DNA of 64,000 nt from Acorus gramineus (GCA_030737835.1 CM060856.1:17029116-17093115), one strand, 5' to 3'. Shown: positions 27,001 through 39,330, numbered from the stretch's first letter. Translations and numbers: made by a program. The notes: generated by a model from the sequence alone, not told the origin.

Positions 27001-29155
27001 AGTTTTACGACATCCCTTAAGCGGAGACAAAAGATCCAGATCGATTGAGGTATAAAGCTATTTGCTGTAAGAACAGCAAGACATCCATTTTGATGCTAAG
27101 AGAAGTTATTTGTTTGCTCTACATAAATAGAAAGTTATATTCATAAATCTCTCTCGTAGATTCAAGAAACCCTTGTGGATGCAAGATGGTAATATCCTCC
27201 CTCTCCATGCGCTTATGCTATCATTGAGGTAGAGAAAATCACCAAATTCAACCTGGAATGAAGCCTCTTAAGTCAACAAAAAGTATGCTCGAGTTTCACG
27301 AGAGAGGAAATGTAATACATATTGTAATATATGTAGAGAATAGACAATTGATCCCCAACACGACATACTTTTGAGGAATTGCATCAACGCAAAGTTTAAA
27401 AGCTCCTATTTAGTTATTATAAGCATTTCAAAGTAAAAGTGCCATTGCACAAAATTTTCAAATCCACATCAGATAATGTAAGTACAGCAACAAACATGCA
27501 GCATATAGTAAAGAATAGTGAGCAACATGACCTTGAGTTGTGATTCATGCTCATGCCTGATGGAATTACACCATGGACATATTTTGTTTAAGATTTCAAC
27601 AATCTCTGGAACAAAATATGGGTTAAAAACATCTTCTGGCAATTCAATATATCCAGAGTGACCTGAAAGATTAGTAGCAATTGGTGAACACCCATTACAA
27701 AAGGTAATAATCAGCAAGTGCATGAATAACAGCTGTCTAGGATGACCCGAAATATAAGTAACAAATCCTGGAATATTCTATGAACATTGACTCACCATGG
27801 CAGGTTTCTATGGTAAAACCACCACACGTAGCGCATGAAGGCGATGTTGATGACCATCCCCCGGTATGAGGCGAGGTGTTAGGAATTCCCATCTTAGGAC
27901 TCGTCAGATCACTCTTCACTTCAACTTTTAAAACAGAGAATTTTTCCTATTACAGTAAAAAGATTACCACCATTACATAATGTCAAATGGTATACATTAG
28001 TCCTCATTATCAAGTAAATTTTGGTTTATTCACTAGCTTGAATTACCAATATGTGATAACTGATTTTGAAATCCAAACCATTTGATATCTCAAAAACATC
28101 GATAATGAATGTGTTGTTGAATCACCGATAAAGGCAGACTGAGAAGCTTTAAACTTTGATCATTGATTATTATCTTTTTGAAAAGGTGATGAAGGATGTA
28201 ATCTCATTTAAGTTTTTACAATATTAAATGATTTCAATAGATTTTTAACAGACTCCAAATCAAAGTCTTCATACAAACAGACAAACCAACCGGCCAAGGC
28301 TAGTGATAATTAAGATAATGATATTTCCAGCCACACTTTAATTGATAATATTTAAGCTGCAATGATCTTGGCAAGTTATGCCTGGCTGATAAATAACAAA
28401 GTGAACATCACTACAGCCTGTGCCTTATCTAACACCATATTTTATTGATATTCATGAAATAAAGAAATTCAGAGTTCAAAATGCTTTTATAATTTGGAAA
28501 ATCAATTTAATTTAAGGTCGATAAACTCCATGAGCAATGAAATTGTTGTTCACTAATACCTAGCTTTCTCAGCAAATACCCTCCAGCCATTATCATTCTC
28601 TAAGATAAATGACTCGTTTCCCTATGCATTTGCATTGGAAAACAGAATAAAGGTCCATGATAAACTACTGATAATCATGTCATTGAAATGCAGTTCAATT
28701 TTCTATGCCTTTAAAGAATACGTCTTACCAAGTATTTAAGGACAGCATTCATTACGATATAAAAGAATGCATAATAGACAATTACATATTGACATTGGAA
28801 ATGATTTAAAGTTCAAGTGCTAAATAATTACACCAGAGAGGAAAAGCAAAAGAGAACTTTCCTTGCTCTTACGTGATAAAGCGTCAATAAATATGATTTC
28901 CTAGTATCTATTTAAATCTAATGTACCAAATAAAGAAGCCCCAATCAAATGAGCGGTAAACAAAATTATGCAATGTTCATTATAATGTGCCATCATTCAA
29001 AAGCATATCTTTGTTCCGCCCGTGAGCAAAACAAATGTCCTTACAGAAATTTCTGAAAAAATGCTCACCATTTCTTCTCTGGTCATCATGTCAAATTTCA
29101 TTCCAGTTAGGTGCCCCGGGAGCACCAATTGTTCTTCACGTCGAGCACTTGCCAT
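15056..29155 (-). CDS. NRPD1: DNA-directed RNA polymerase IV largest subunit, 18 coding exons
   Basis: Catalytic subunit of plant Pol IV, which makes short nuclear transcripts that RDR2 and DCL3 turn into 24-nt siRNAs for RNA-directed DNA methylation. Exons, 5' to 3': 29155-29069, 27946-27796, 27662-27532, 24269-24213, 24136-23897, 23343-23188, 23046-22906, 22792-20960, 19770-19601, 19521-19455, 19354-19233, 18396-18266, 18177-17918, 17826-17653, 17557-17420, 16605-16346, 16238-16127, 15214-15056. All joins keep phase and give 1462 residues (Arabidopsis about 1453). Seen: clamp zinc ligands C67, C70, C78, H81 and C108, C111, C138, C141; metal-A loop DFDGD at 476-480 (22330-22316); QDSLTAAHL; a C-terminal DeCL-type region with DFSYHKC at 1434-1440. 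It lacks the WG/GW-rich tail of the Pol V subunit NRPE1. No break is visible. One intron has a GC donor. Confidence 0.95.
22793..22905 (-). other. GC-AG intron of NRPD1 (coding exon 7 to 8)
   Basis: On the minus strand the upstream exon ends ...ACTAAG and the intron starts GCAAGC, a good match to the GC-donor consensus AG|GCAAGT; the acceptor is TTATTTCAG. A weak alternative GT donor 18 bp further in also keeps the frame, adding six residues. Confidence 0.6.
25379..25426. repeat. perfect 20-bp inverted repeat in an NRPD1 intron
   Basis: AGAAAATGTATTACATGATT (25379-25398) is followed after 8 bases by its exact reverse complement (25407-25426). It can fold into a 20-bp stem with an 8-base loop. 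It sits in the 3.3-kb third intron between coding exons. It may be what remains of a fold-back element. Confidence 0.85.
25829..26029 (-). other. candidate 201-bp in-frame cassette exon inside NRPD1 intron
   Basis: On the minus strand this open segment is preceded by TTCTACAG and followed by GTTAAAAC, so it has a plausible acceptor and donor. It is 67 codons long, phase 0 at both ends, and the flanking NRPD1 exons (ending at 27532, starting at 24269) also meet in phase 0. It encodes DSLSLEAIVDVADRVYDIKS, then a hydrophilic stretch ending FFEASLK. I do not recognise the protein, and known NRPD1 proteins have nothing similar here. Inclusion would put 67 residues between the CPWC and CKYC zinc-ligand pairs. 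It could be an alternative exon, a nested gene's exon, or a captured fragment. Confidence 0.5.
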
Positions 29156-31670
29156 GCTTTGAATTGCGGCCGAATGTTTACAGTCAATTGATTCTGCAGT
29201 CCAAAGTTCAAATTTATAATGATTTTTTTCATAACACGATACAAATCAACACATGTAATGAGTGCTCCATGGGCGTAAAAATAACACAGAATTTTAAAAA
29301 AAAATCAACATTAAAAGTCAATGCTAACAACTCATCATATAATCATGTAAACAATAAAGAAAACCTCATTACATCACTAATTGCAAAATCCATATTTCCA
29401 ATGACACGTGAATCGTTTTTTGAGAGTGGATTGGAGCATTCATTATGACACCAGCATTTTGCATTGTGCATTATGTAAACCTTCATCCTGGAAAACTTAT
29501 AGGAAAAATAGAAACCCAAACCTTTTTCTTTTTTATGCAAGAGTATTACCACTAAATGAGGGGACAGAACTTCCAAGACAAGATAAAAGAACTCCTCTGA
29601 ATAATAAAACCACCAATGGTAATAAGGATACAGTAAACACAATGGTGATCACAATAAGAATTTAACTGCATTTTTGTGAGGCCTTGTTCCTGATAAATGA
29701 TAATCAAGTCCCTTTGCATCCATTTGACTGTCAAAAATAAGTCATGTTGCATCAGAATGTCCATCTGATGGTATCATAAAAGGAAATGTATATCGTAATA
29801 CAAATACCAATTCCATCGGTGGTAATAGCTAAGTGAAGACATCTAAGCAGCTGGGATAAAGAGTACTATGATCTTTTATGGAAGAAGATAATATCCATTT
29901 CTATATAGTGAGAAGATGATACTGAATCCAACAGACTTTTGCAATACACCAATACAAACATGTGCGAAGACAAGCACTTTAGCACAATGTATTTATGTCC
30001 TAAAGTTGATTGGTGCTATAAATGTGACAAGGGACTTGTTATTAAGACCTGTGCAGCATAATATTAATTAAAAATGTTCAATCAACCATATTACATTTCT
30101 AATCTAAGAAATATTCCAATTGACTTAACTTTTAAAGAAAGAGGATAATTTTTATTCTATAACAGGAAAGGATTACACGAGAAAAATCACCCTCACCTTC
30201 TCCATCAGGTCTATACATACTTTTCCATTTTTGAGTGTGTTTGTTTACATAGAAACATGTGCTTGACGGACACTTTATCAATGCTATAAACTAAATTAGA
30301 CCTTTCTATATGGAAATAATAATAATAACATAAATAAATATAGCATGCTTTTCAAATCCAATTTCACGACACCTTCATCCATTATTCTTTTCACCCCCAT
30401 TTGGTTCGGGGAAAAGTCATCCGGGCATAAAATAGTTATACATGGATAGATAAGAATTTGATGATGTTCTATTTGGTTGCTATTCCTCTCTCAGTTTTGA
30501 TACATTTTTTTTTCTCTTGTGTGTTTGTTTTATTAGAATATAGTTATAGTTTTGGATGGATAAGTAGGAATAAATTATACTCACCTTCCCAGGTATAGCT
30601 ATCAAATTTTAATCTTACTTATCAATGTATCATTATGGAAATTTATACATACTAAACAAACATTTTTTTTTTAAGATTAACCCTATCTTCCTTATCCACC
30701 CTTTTATTCTTGAAACAAAATGGGGCTTTAACTCTTCGAACCATTCGCAATTCAAGTGTCTGAGTATATACCAAGATTCCCTAACAAATTTTATTTTAGC
30801 TGAGATAATAGAAATACAGTCAATACAACTATCGTACAACTTGTAGGATCGAAACAAAATAAAAACCAAAAAAATATATAAAGAAAGAACTTAAAAGTGC
30901 ACAACCCAACAAAAATGGTGGTCTCTGTAGACTATTCCACCCATCCAAATTCCATGTACGTTTCTCAATTCTCCTGCATTATCTGATCACTCGTTATGAT
31001 TGATTGAAAAGGGCTCATGTTCCTATGAGTTTAAGAACCTCCTCCACCAAGCCAGATCCTTTAAAAGAAAAATTGACCATGAACGACTAGTATAGTGTGT
31101 GCGCTATAGAAGAGAACCCTCGATTCCACTTCTACGGAGTCCATGCTCACCAGCAAAATACAAGCTCTTCAATAATTGACACAGACACAGATCCCCAGTG
31201 AGGAAGAAATCCATAAAAGTTTCACAACACATATTCTACCACATACATTGTTCCATAAAAGCAACTTCTTTATTCACCTGTGAAAGCCCTACCTCCTTCA
31301 AACCCCAACAAATGACCTCTTTCAAATACAACAGAACATGATCAGTTTATCAGATTCCACAAAACAAAAATAAAAACTCCCATTAAAAAAAAAGACACAT
31401 TGAGAATCCTAGAACCAAAACCAACAAAAATAAAAAAAATAAAAACCCACTTTGTGATTCCCACAAAGAAGACCCGAATCGCAAGACATCAATCAAAACA
31501 TAACAAAGTAAATCAAAAAATTAAAAAACCCAAAAAGCAACATTACATAACAGATGATCAAAGTTAAACATGACCCATTATTTAAAAAAAAAAAACAAAA
31601 CCATAAAAAACAAAAACAGAGGTAGATTTTAAAGACCCAAAAGAAAAAAGAAGAGTCTTTGTGTTCATAC
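29156..31670 (-). other. NRPD1 5' untranslated part of exon and probable leader intron
   Basis: The exon holding the ATG has an acceptor CTGCAG at 29194-29199 and 38 untranslated bases. Upstream, a good donor (CAGAG|GTATGAAC on the minus strand) at 31670 could pair with it, giving a leader intron of about 2.5 kb. No other gene is seen in the stretch; about 30395-30620 is a repeat-like block distantly similar to the MITE at 58008-58452. Confidence 0.5.
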
Positions 31671-31800
31671 CTCTGAAAAACGGAGATTCCAAGAAAATCT
31701 GAACCAAATCAACAAAGAAGGATCAAAAAGGGGTCACCCATTTGGAGTCCCAAAATAGGGGAGGTGAAAAGCAAGAGCAGGGTTTTAGAAGACCCAAAAA
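31671..31800 (-). promoter_or_regulatory. probable first (untranslated) exon and start region of NRPD1
   Basis: Inference from the donor at 31670 and from the local rise in pyrimidine-rich transcript-like sequence. The transcription start is not resolved and no clear TATA box was assigned. Confidence 0.35.
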
Positions 31801-32731
31801 GGGGGTTGTTTTTGTGGTTTGTGAGGTTTGGAATCTAATGAGGCCTCGTTTTCACGTGTATTTACGGAGGAATGCCATGTCAGTGGGTGGTGTCAATTTA
31901 TGTGTCAGTCGTTTAGATTCGCTTGTTACGTTGGATTTTTATGGTCAGTGGAAAATGACCATGCTGTCCTCGGTTTCACACGTGGCATTGGCCTTTGACA
32001 GGGTTTGATGTGGGGGCAACTTTTTTCTTCTTATTTTTTCTTTATAGGAGTCAAACCTAGTCTGAACTATTTTGAGTGTGAAATTTTTCTTTTTTTATTT
32101 TTTTTTACTGCGGTTCACAAAGGCTGGGGTGAATACCAGTGATGAGGGCTATCCTGTGTAACAGTGATGATTGCTTTTCATATCTAATACTTGATGTAAC
32201 CATTTACATGTCCCACATTTTTATTTGTGACGACAGCTTTTTTTTTTTTTTTTTTTGGGTGTGTATGTTTTACCAAGGTCCACGGTGGTATTAGTTCGAA
32301 TGTATCAGTTTAATTGGATTTACTGTAAAATCATATTGAATTATATTATCATTCCTTCAAAATTGAATTGAATTGAATTAAAGTTATAAAATCGTAAATC
32401 AAACTAAATCGAATCGAATCGATTTGTTAAATCTCTTTACAAACAAAATTAAAAGATACACAAAACAATAAAAATATACAATATATGAACAAGGTGTTTA
32501 ATGAATATATTTAATATATTATATTTATATTAAAAGAATGTCTTTCATGAATATATTTAAGACAAATAATAATTTATTTAAATTTAATTCGATTTTGTTC
32601 GATTTTTTCAGTTTTTTTTAAATGAAATCAAACTCAAAAAAAAAAAATTCAATTCATACCCAAACCAAACCAAAAGATTATTGACTCAAACAAAAAAAAT
32701 CAGTTTTTGTACCCCTAATCACTACTAGTTT
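31801..32731. other. upstream flank of NRPD1, AT-rich repeats
   Basis: The left part is likely NRPD1 promoter. From about 32280 the sequence is low-complexity with 'gaattgaattgaatt' and 'aatcgaatcgaatcg' repeats. No gene seen. Confidence 0.4.
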
Positions 32732-32978
32732 TGAGACCCTGTTTGAAAACGAGTTTGAGAGTGTTTTTTTTTAAAAAAAACTGGGTTTAAAATTAAATTT
32801 GCAGGAAACCATCTCTTAATATATTATAAAAAAGTAACGAGCATTTTCTTGTAAAAATGTGTTTGTAGCTTTTAATTAAACTACAACCTTTTTATTTCTA
32901 TTTGAAAATGGGATTGGGAAACTCAACTTTCAGCAAACCAAAAAAATATCCTACACCTGTTTTCAAACAGAACCTTAG
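32732..32978. mobile_element. small MITE with CTGTTTGAAAAC ends
   Basis: Left end ...CCTGTTTGAAAACGAGTTT and right end CCTGTTTTCAAACAGAACC form imperfect inverted repeats around about 200 bp of AT-rich non-coding DNA. Family and target duplication are not resolved. Confidence 0.5.
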
Positions 32979-33002
32979 TCTGTTTTACATTCGCACCATC
33001 AG

Positions 33003-33087
33003 TTTAGAAGCGTTCCTCCAACCATCTACAGTATGAGAAGATTTTAGAAGCGGTCCTCCAACCATCTGTAGTATAACAAGATTTCAC
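33003..33087. repeat. two-copy tandem repeat of about 42 bp
   Basis: The unit TTAGAAGCGNTCCTCCAACC continuing to AAGATT is present twice in a row with a few differences. Confidence 0.7.
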
Positions 33088-33454
33088 ATTCCTTTGTCTC
33101 AACGGTTGTTTGGGTTGTTTGGGTCATTTAACTCTCTTGTAATCATCGTATTTTTTTACACGAGAGAATTTGCTTTGAAAGTAAATGAGATATGGTGTTA
33201 AATTTCATAAAAGATTAGGGCCATGCATGCGATGGGGTGAGCCAAGTTCTCTACTCAGGGAGAAAATTATAATCGAAGAAATAGTGTTTTGTTTTTCTCT
33301 TGCATTTTTTTATGTTATCTTGTTTGATCATGTTTCTCTTGATTATTAATTTTGAGGTTGATGCTTCCTATTCTATAAAAAAATATGCGATATATATTAT
33401 ATTATTATAATATATATAAAAAAATTTAAAAACTTTAAAGAAAAAAATATAGGA

Positions 33455-34425
33455 TTTTTTTAGTTTTAAGTCCATGTAAAGATGTCGATTCAGGGATCGA
33501 TCCCTCCCTTCTTCATATTTCTTTTTACGTCTCTAACTTCAACAACCTATTTCATTTTTCAGTCTCTCCGTTAAACGTCCGTCCATATACCATTAGTTTG
33601 TGAAATATGACTTTTTATTTTTAAGTCTATGTAAACTATGTTATTTAATGATCAATTATTCCTTTCTTTATATTTCATTTTAAGTCTTCAACTTTAAACG
33701 CATTTTTCTTATTAGTCCCTCGACAAAATGTCTATATGATTTTATAAGTATTTTGATTTTCAAACTTGTATACAAAATGTTTGGTGAAATGTTTAAACAA
33801 AAACTGCATTTGCATTGTTAAGTGTTTAGTGACAATTTCAATGTTATTCAACACTACATATTTATGCCCACTTAATCCGAGTTTGCATTCTCTTATAATT
33901 TTAGCAGTCTAATTAGGATTGATTACACAAGCAGAAGAAGGATGATTACGTGAGCAAATTTTGAAAATCTTTTCATTATTGAATTTTGATTTAAATTATT
34001 TTTAAAAAAAATTGTGAAATATTAAATTAGATATTTTCAGTATGTTTAAAATTTAAAATTTTAGATGCCATTAAATATTTGTATGCAGTCAATGAAAAAA
34101 TTATTTTGCATGGTTCTAAAGTCTAAATATCTAATCATGCAAACATTTTATACAGTGACTAATAAAAAATGCGTTTAAAGATAGGGACTTAAAATGAAAT
34201 GTGAATAAAGAGGGACTAATCGCTAAATAACATAGTATACAAGGACATAAAAATAAAAATTACATTTTTAAACTAATGGTAATGGACGGACATTTGACGA
34301 AGGGACTAAAAATAAAATAGACAGGTGAAGTTGGGGACTTAAAAAAAACATGAAGAATGGAGGGGTTAATCCCTAAATAGTAAATAGACATGTTTGCAGG
34401 GACTAAAAACTAAAATCTCAAAAAA
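33455..34425. mobile_element. Mutator-like fold-back element with about 265-bp inverted ends
   Basis: Left arm about 33455-33716 and right arm about 34157-34425 are inverted copies, recognisable throughout: outer TTTTAGTTTTTARGTCC, then 'ccctccNttcttcat', 'gtccgtccat', 'taccattagttt', 'actatgttattta', 'tttcattttaagtc' and inner 'aaacgcatttttNttattag'. About 440 bp of AT-rich non-coding sequence lies between. Long inverted ends are typical of Mutator-like non-autonomous elements; the target duplication was not found, so the family is inference. Confidence 0.7.
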
Positions 34426-34851
34426 TTCTCACTATATACTTCATTTTTTATAAAAATATATATATACTTCAATGAACGAGTATATATTATTTAAAAAAAA
34501 AAGAAACTGCTGAAGACTGTGAACTGGGCTACACACAAGGTTGAACATTTCATTTTCCTTAGTCTTATAAACGAGCAACATTACATTCAGCTCATTTCAC
34601 AAGCTTATTTATCTCCCATTAGAAATTTGTTTACACATTCTATAAATAAGTCTATACAATTTATTATAGTGTGTGTGTTTATGTGTGTGTATATTATTTA
34701 CAAAAATGTATATCTCATTTAATGATATTTTTACTATTATTTTAAAAAACCAGAAAGATGTGAATGTTAGAAAGAGAATTGAATCTAACATTTTCTATTA
34801 CTAAACCTGAATCATGATTGGTTCATGCAACTAATCATAGGAACATAGGCC
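34426..34851. other. AT-rich spacer, nothing recognised
   Basis: TA- and TG-repeats only; no gene or element end supported. Confidence 0.4.
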
Positions 34852-34859
34852 CGTGAAAC

Positions 34860-35985
34860 CAGAGGTGGAGCCAGGGAGGGCGGGCTGGGGCTCGGGCCCC
34901 CCAAGGCCGAAATCATGATGAAAGTTATAATATGATATTTAACCGTGAAATATTTCTTTGGTAAATGATATTATTTCATTGGTAAATATTATTCCCAAGG
35001 ACATCATTTCATTGGTAAATGCGATGTTATAAGCCGCCCCATACTGTTTATGCCATTGAAATGATTGCAAAAAAATCCCCTACGAAAATAAATTCCGGCC
35101 TTTGTAAAATATTTCTAGCTAAAAGCATGTATTAATCAAGCGTTGTAAATATATATTACCCTGGAAAACATTTTCTTGAGAAAGACCATTTAGAAAATAG
35201 ATTTTTTTTTTCTTTGTTGGTTTTTTTTTTTTTTTTTTGGGGGGGGGGGGGGGGGGTTGGTTAATGAAATGAGTTGAAAATGTTAGGTGAGCATTGTAGT
35301 TGAAAATTGTTATATTCAATCTAATTCGCAATCCTGTTTACATCTCACACAAATTTTCTTAATTATCTTTTCTCATAAAAATTAAATACATACTCATATA
35401 AATTGGATGCATATATTTTAATTATATTTTTTTCTTATAAAAGGTATACTAAGATAATGAAATATATATTGTATTACGTGATTTCATAGAATGCGTTAGT
35501 GACATGATTACAAATGGGTTGTATTTTTTTCAAATTGTTAAAAACCACGGCTTTTTATTTGTTAATGATTTATTTATTTATTTATTTATTATGTTTTTTA
35601 ATGATCTCTAATTTGAATATCTCAAGCTTTTTTGGAAGTTAATTTTTAAAATTTATGCTTTAAGGTATTCTTTGTTGTGATCAATTATTTTTAAATATTT
35701 ATTTTTTATTTTTTTCAAGCTTAGTTTTAAAAAAATTTGTGAAGGTAAATAATATGATTTCAAATTCTTTTTAATAAAATTTTTAGATTTTCTAAATGTG
35801 AAAGAAGCTGTTAAAAATAATTTTCTATTTAAATTGTCCATTACTTCAAAGATTTCGTCATTATTCGTCAACTTTAATTATCTTGAATTGCCATATAATT
35901 ATATTATTTGATAAATATATTTTTTCTTATTTTAAGTTCATTGATCTCTCGGCCCTCCTTATTCTAATTCCTGACTCCGCCCCTG
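34860..35985. mobile_element. hAT-like non-autonomous element with 7/8 target duplication
   Basis: Starts CAGAGGTGGAGCCAGG and ends CTGACTCCGCCCCTG; inverted ends agree at about 12 of 15 positions. Flanking 8-mers CGTGAAAC (34852-34859) and CATGAAAC (35986-35993) differ at one base. The 1126-bp interior is AT-rich with a run of 18 G near 35240 and no transposase frame. Its right end resembles the fragment at 6490-6651. Confidence 0.8.
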
Positions 35986-36250
35986 CATGAAACAAGTTCA
36001 GTAAGACTTTCAAACATTTTTCAATCCAAGGCAACAATTGTCAATAAGTCACACTAGACGAAAATAACTAAAATGTAATCATTCAAACTGGGTTGGATAA
36101 ATCTCAGCTCAAAAGAAAATTATTGTGTTACATTCCACCTGACACAATGTGAGAACTCTAAATTAGTCTATTGGGTGCAAGTAAGCTGTACAATCTAACA
36201 ATTATCATGCATATTACACCACACATGTCAAAACATAAACACAAATTATC

Positions 36251-36506
36251 GTGCGATCAGGAGGACAACGCGGGGCATCCCAGTATGCCGGGTTAGCCAG
36301 CACGGGTTCCCGTAGGGATTACTGGTGGTGGAATGGCAGATGCCTCTTCTGCGCTCCCATATTCTGTGCGCCGGCTTAGCAGCTCCACTCTATTTTTATT
36401 CTACTTCATGTTCTTCTCTCTTTTGGACTTGGTACTATAATATTTTAATAAAATTCTTTCGTAGCATTGTCTACCTTAGCCTCCATAAAAAAAAAAAAAA
36501 AAAACA
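36251..36506 (+). mobile_element. LINE-type (non-LTR) insertion, 3' end with poly(A)
   Basis: A GC-rich 5' part passes into 'taataaaattctttcgtag' and ends in an A run of about 18. Flanks AAACACAAATTATC (36237-36250) and AAACACAAGTTATC (after the A run) form a 13/14 target duplication, as left by target-primed reverse transcription. The body is only about 235 bp with no coding domain, so it is a 5'-truncated LINE tail or a SINE; clear tRNA-type A and B boxes were not seen. Confidence 0.65.
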
Positions 36507-37053
36507 CAAGTTATCAGTTATCATGCGACATGTCATACATTAATTGATTTTCAATGCGATATCCGGACATTGAGACCATTATTATCAAAAGTTCAGGATT
36601 TATGTCATCATCTTCCCCGTGAAAGAGCCTAAACAGAAGAGTTTAATGATCGAGTATTTCATGTATTTTACTTGCACATCTCATAATGTAAAATTTGAGT
36701 ATATAAAAAAATGCAAGTGCTTGGTATGACTAATAGAACAAACTCAAGTTACATAAATACATGCATCCATACATACATGCAGGGGTGACATTTTGCAGGG
36801 GCAGAGGGAATCAATGCCCGGGGGAGGGGGGGTTGGGTTAGGTGTTAAAAATTTAACACCTAACCAAATCCATCCAGCATATTTTAAGTTTCTTATGTGA
36901 GTACCTGTGTTAAAAATTAATTTCACTGTCCAACCAACCATCCAGCCAAACAAAAAGACAAATCAGCTTTTCCTCTTTCACTACACACGTGCCCAAACCC
37001 AAATTCTTATGAATTCTGAATTGCCGTCAATAATGCCCCCGTTTAAATTTTTA
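36507..37053. other. intergenic sequence, nothing recognised
   Basis: AT-rich with short G/C-rich islands near 36790-36840; no coding similarity. Confidence 0.4.
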
Positions 37054-37829
37054 TCTATATTACTAATCAAAAGTGTTTAAGCTATCATGTTTGTTCTTTT
37101 GTGTGTGTATATAACATTTTTATTTTTTAATTTTATCCTTATCTATTTATGATATTTAATTTTATATTAAAGGATAAGAATGAAAAATATATTTTAATTT
37201 TTTAATGGATGATATGTGATATTTATCAAATTTATCTTTTTAATATCTATCTATGTGATATATTGAATGAATGGTGGTGATCATGCCACATAATCATATT
37301 TTATCATTATTATTATATTTATTAGATTTAGATAAAGATAATCATGGAATATAGATTGATAAATAAAAAATTTCAAGTCAAATATGAGTTTCAACGTTTG
37401 AGCTCACTTTTCATCATTAAATAGTCATTTTTAAGAAAAATATATTTCATAGACATAGGTATATTTTGAAAATCTCTTTCCAACGAGCTATTGATTCCAA
37501 CAATCAGAGCTATGCTTAAAAAGTTATGAATTTTTAAAGAATTTTAAGAATAATTTAATTCTTTTTTTTTAGTTTGAAAGTTTCAAATGGGATATTTTTA
37601 CAATATATATGGGGTTGGTTGAGGGGTATACATGCAAAAAAATAATTTACAATAATGATATATCTCATTTATGTGTAATTTCATAATAAATTTTACAAAT
37701 GATTTATTTAATTATTATTAAAATTTTCATTATAATGAATTGAAAAAAAATTGAGGTATTGATTGTGAGCATCTTTTTTAAAATATTTTTTTTAATTTTA
37801 CACGCACATCGTGCGTGGTGAAAGACTAG
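37054..37829 (+). mobile_element. non-autonomous Helitron
   Basis: Begins TCTATATTACTAATCAAAAG, the start typical of plant Helitrons, and ends with a hairpin CACGCAC-atc-GTGCGTG (37801-37817) followed after 8 bases by CTAG, matching the CTRR terminus. The base after CTAG is C rather than the usual T. There is no Rep/helicase frame; the interior is AT-rich. Confidence 0.65.
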
Positions 37830-38446
37830 CTTTATACTAACCCAAACAATCCTAATTTTAAAACATCAAAGTCACTCACAACATATTTTATCTTCTCCTT
37901 TCCTCTGGTCATATCTTGAAAACAAAAATTATATTTAATTTATTAATCTATTTCATCCATTGAATCAATAAGTGTCTTGCCTTTTTTTTTTTTTGTTCTA
38001 AAGACACATACTAGTAACTACATAAATATATCATTTCTCCTCTGGAGTAATTTTTAATTTTATTCTCTGATTATGATTATTATTATTATTATTTTATATT
38101 TCAGAAGAAAATCTTACATAAACAAATTTTGGAAGGTTTTCTCATCTTGCTAGGTAACCAATAAAGATGACATTTTAAATATTTATTTTATTGATTTTAT
38201 TTCTTGGTTGAAAAAAGTATAAATTTTTTATGTGCTTAAGATTTTATATATAATCAACTAAAAATTTTGTATGATATCAATTAAAATTTTGTATGCAATA
38301 AATCAAAATTTTATTTTAAACTTCTATTGTTTAAAAATCCCATTCATGAAGTTTATATTTTGCTCCCACTAGTATAGAAGTCTAGCGGTCATACTAAACA
38401 TCATTGATAATAATGACCATTGTCTATAATGTTTTGATTTTTAATA
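37830..38446. other. AT-rich spacer
   Basis: No gene or element end recognised. Confidence 0.4.
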
Positions 38447-39272
38447 GGTAAAAATCCATGTAAAACAACCCCCTCCCCCCCCCCCCCCCCCCCCAAAAAA
38501 AAAAAAAAAAACAAAACAGACAAACATATAGAAATTCAGATAAACCCCACATTTTTCAAAAATCCAAATAACCCCCCCCCCCCCCCCCCCAAACATAACA
38601 AAAAGTCAAATCATTCCCCTATATTAAATAACCATTGACAGAATTAGAATATGCTTGAAATATTTCGTTATCCTAACCCAAATAAAATGCAATAATTCAA
38701 ATAACCCCCTGTAAACTAGGAAAAACACAAATAATCCAATCACAAGTATGTTTTTACCCCTCTAAACAACCCAAATTAAAAACTTTGAACTTTAAGAAGG
38801 AGAAGGAGGAGAGAAGAAGAGAATGTTAGGTTTAAGTTTGTTTAAGTGAAGAAAAAGAAGAAGGGGTTGTTATGTTTATGTTTGTTTAGGTGAAGAATGA
38901 AGAAGAAGAAGAAGAAGTAGAATGGGATGTTAGGTTTAGGTTTGTTTAGGTGAAGAAGAATAAAAAAGAAAAGTGGAAGAGGCAGAGGAAGAAAAGGTTG
39001 TTAGGTTTAGGTTTGTTTAGGTGAAGAAAAGGACAAAGAAGAAGAAGAAGAGGAAAAAAGGGATTTTAGGTTTAGATTTGTTTAGATGAGGGTATAAAGG
39101 CAAATTTACATAGTTGGGTTAAATTCAGATATCCATAGTTAACATAACTAATAGAAGGGGTGATTTGGATTTTAGTTATGTTTGTGGGGATTATTCGGAT
39201 TTTGAGAAAAATAAGCAGGTTATCTAGATTTTCATATGTTTGAGGGTTGTTATATGCATTTTTTCCTTTATA
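38447..39272. mobile_element. fold-back element with degenerate long inverted ends and internal purine-rich repeats
   Basis: The left end (AAAAATCCATGTAAAACAAC, ACAAACATAT, then 'ccaaataa' before a C run) recurs inverted at the right end (the other strand reads AAAAATGCATATAACAACCC, TCAAACATAT, 'ccgaataatcccc', 'aacataac'). Homology extends about 150 bp per side with many changes. Two long C runs (near 38463-38492 and 38573-38590) interrupt the left arm. The middle carries the repeat below. Confidence 0.6.
38824..39092 (+). repeat. five-copy repeat TTAGGTTTAGGTTTGTTTAGG plus GAA-rich spacers
   Basis: The 21-base word (one or two changes per copy) occurs near 38825, 38870, 38931, 39000 and 39066, each followed by 'tgaagaa' and a GAA/GAG-rich run of variable length. 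The word resembles the plant telomere unit TTTAGGG but is not a true telomere array. Confidence 0.75.
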
Positions 39273-39330
39273 ATATTACATATTAGTGCAATTAAAAAAT
39301 GCTCAAATATATCATAAATACATCAACCGC

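Noticed and set aside
15056-29155. Could the polymerase gene be NRPE1 (Pol V) rather than NRPD1
   Set aside because: The protein ends soon after DFSYHKC, is 1462 residues long, and has no WG/GW or QS-rich tail; its internal sequence also follows NRPD1.
35119-35331. Open frame with proline and lysine runs
   Set aside because: Created by adjoining poly-T and poly-G tracts inside a hAT-like element.
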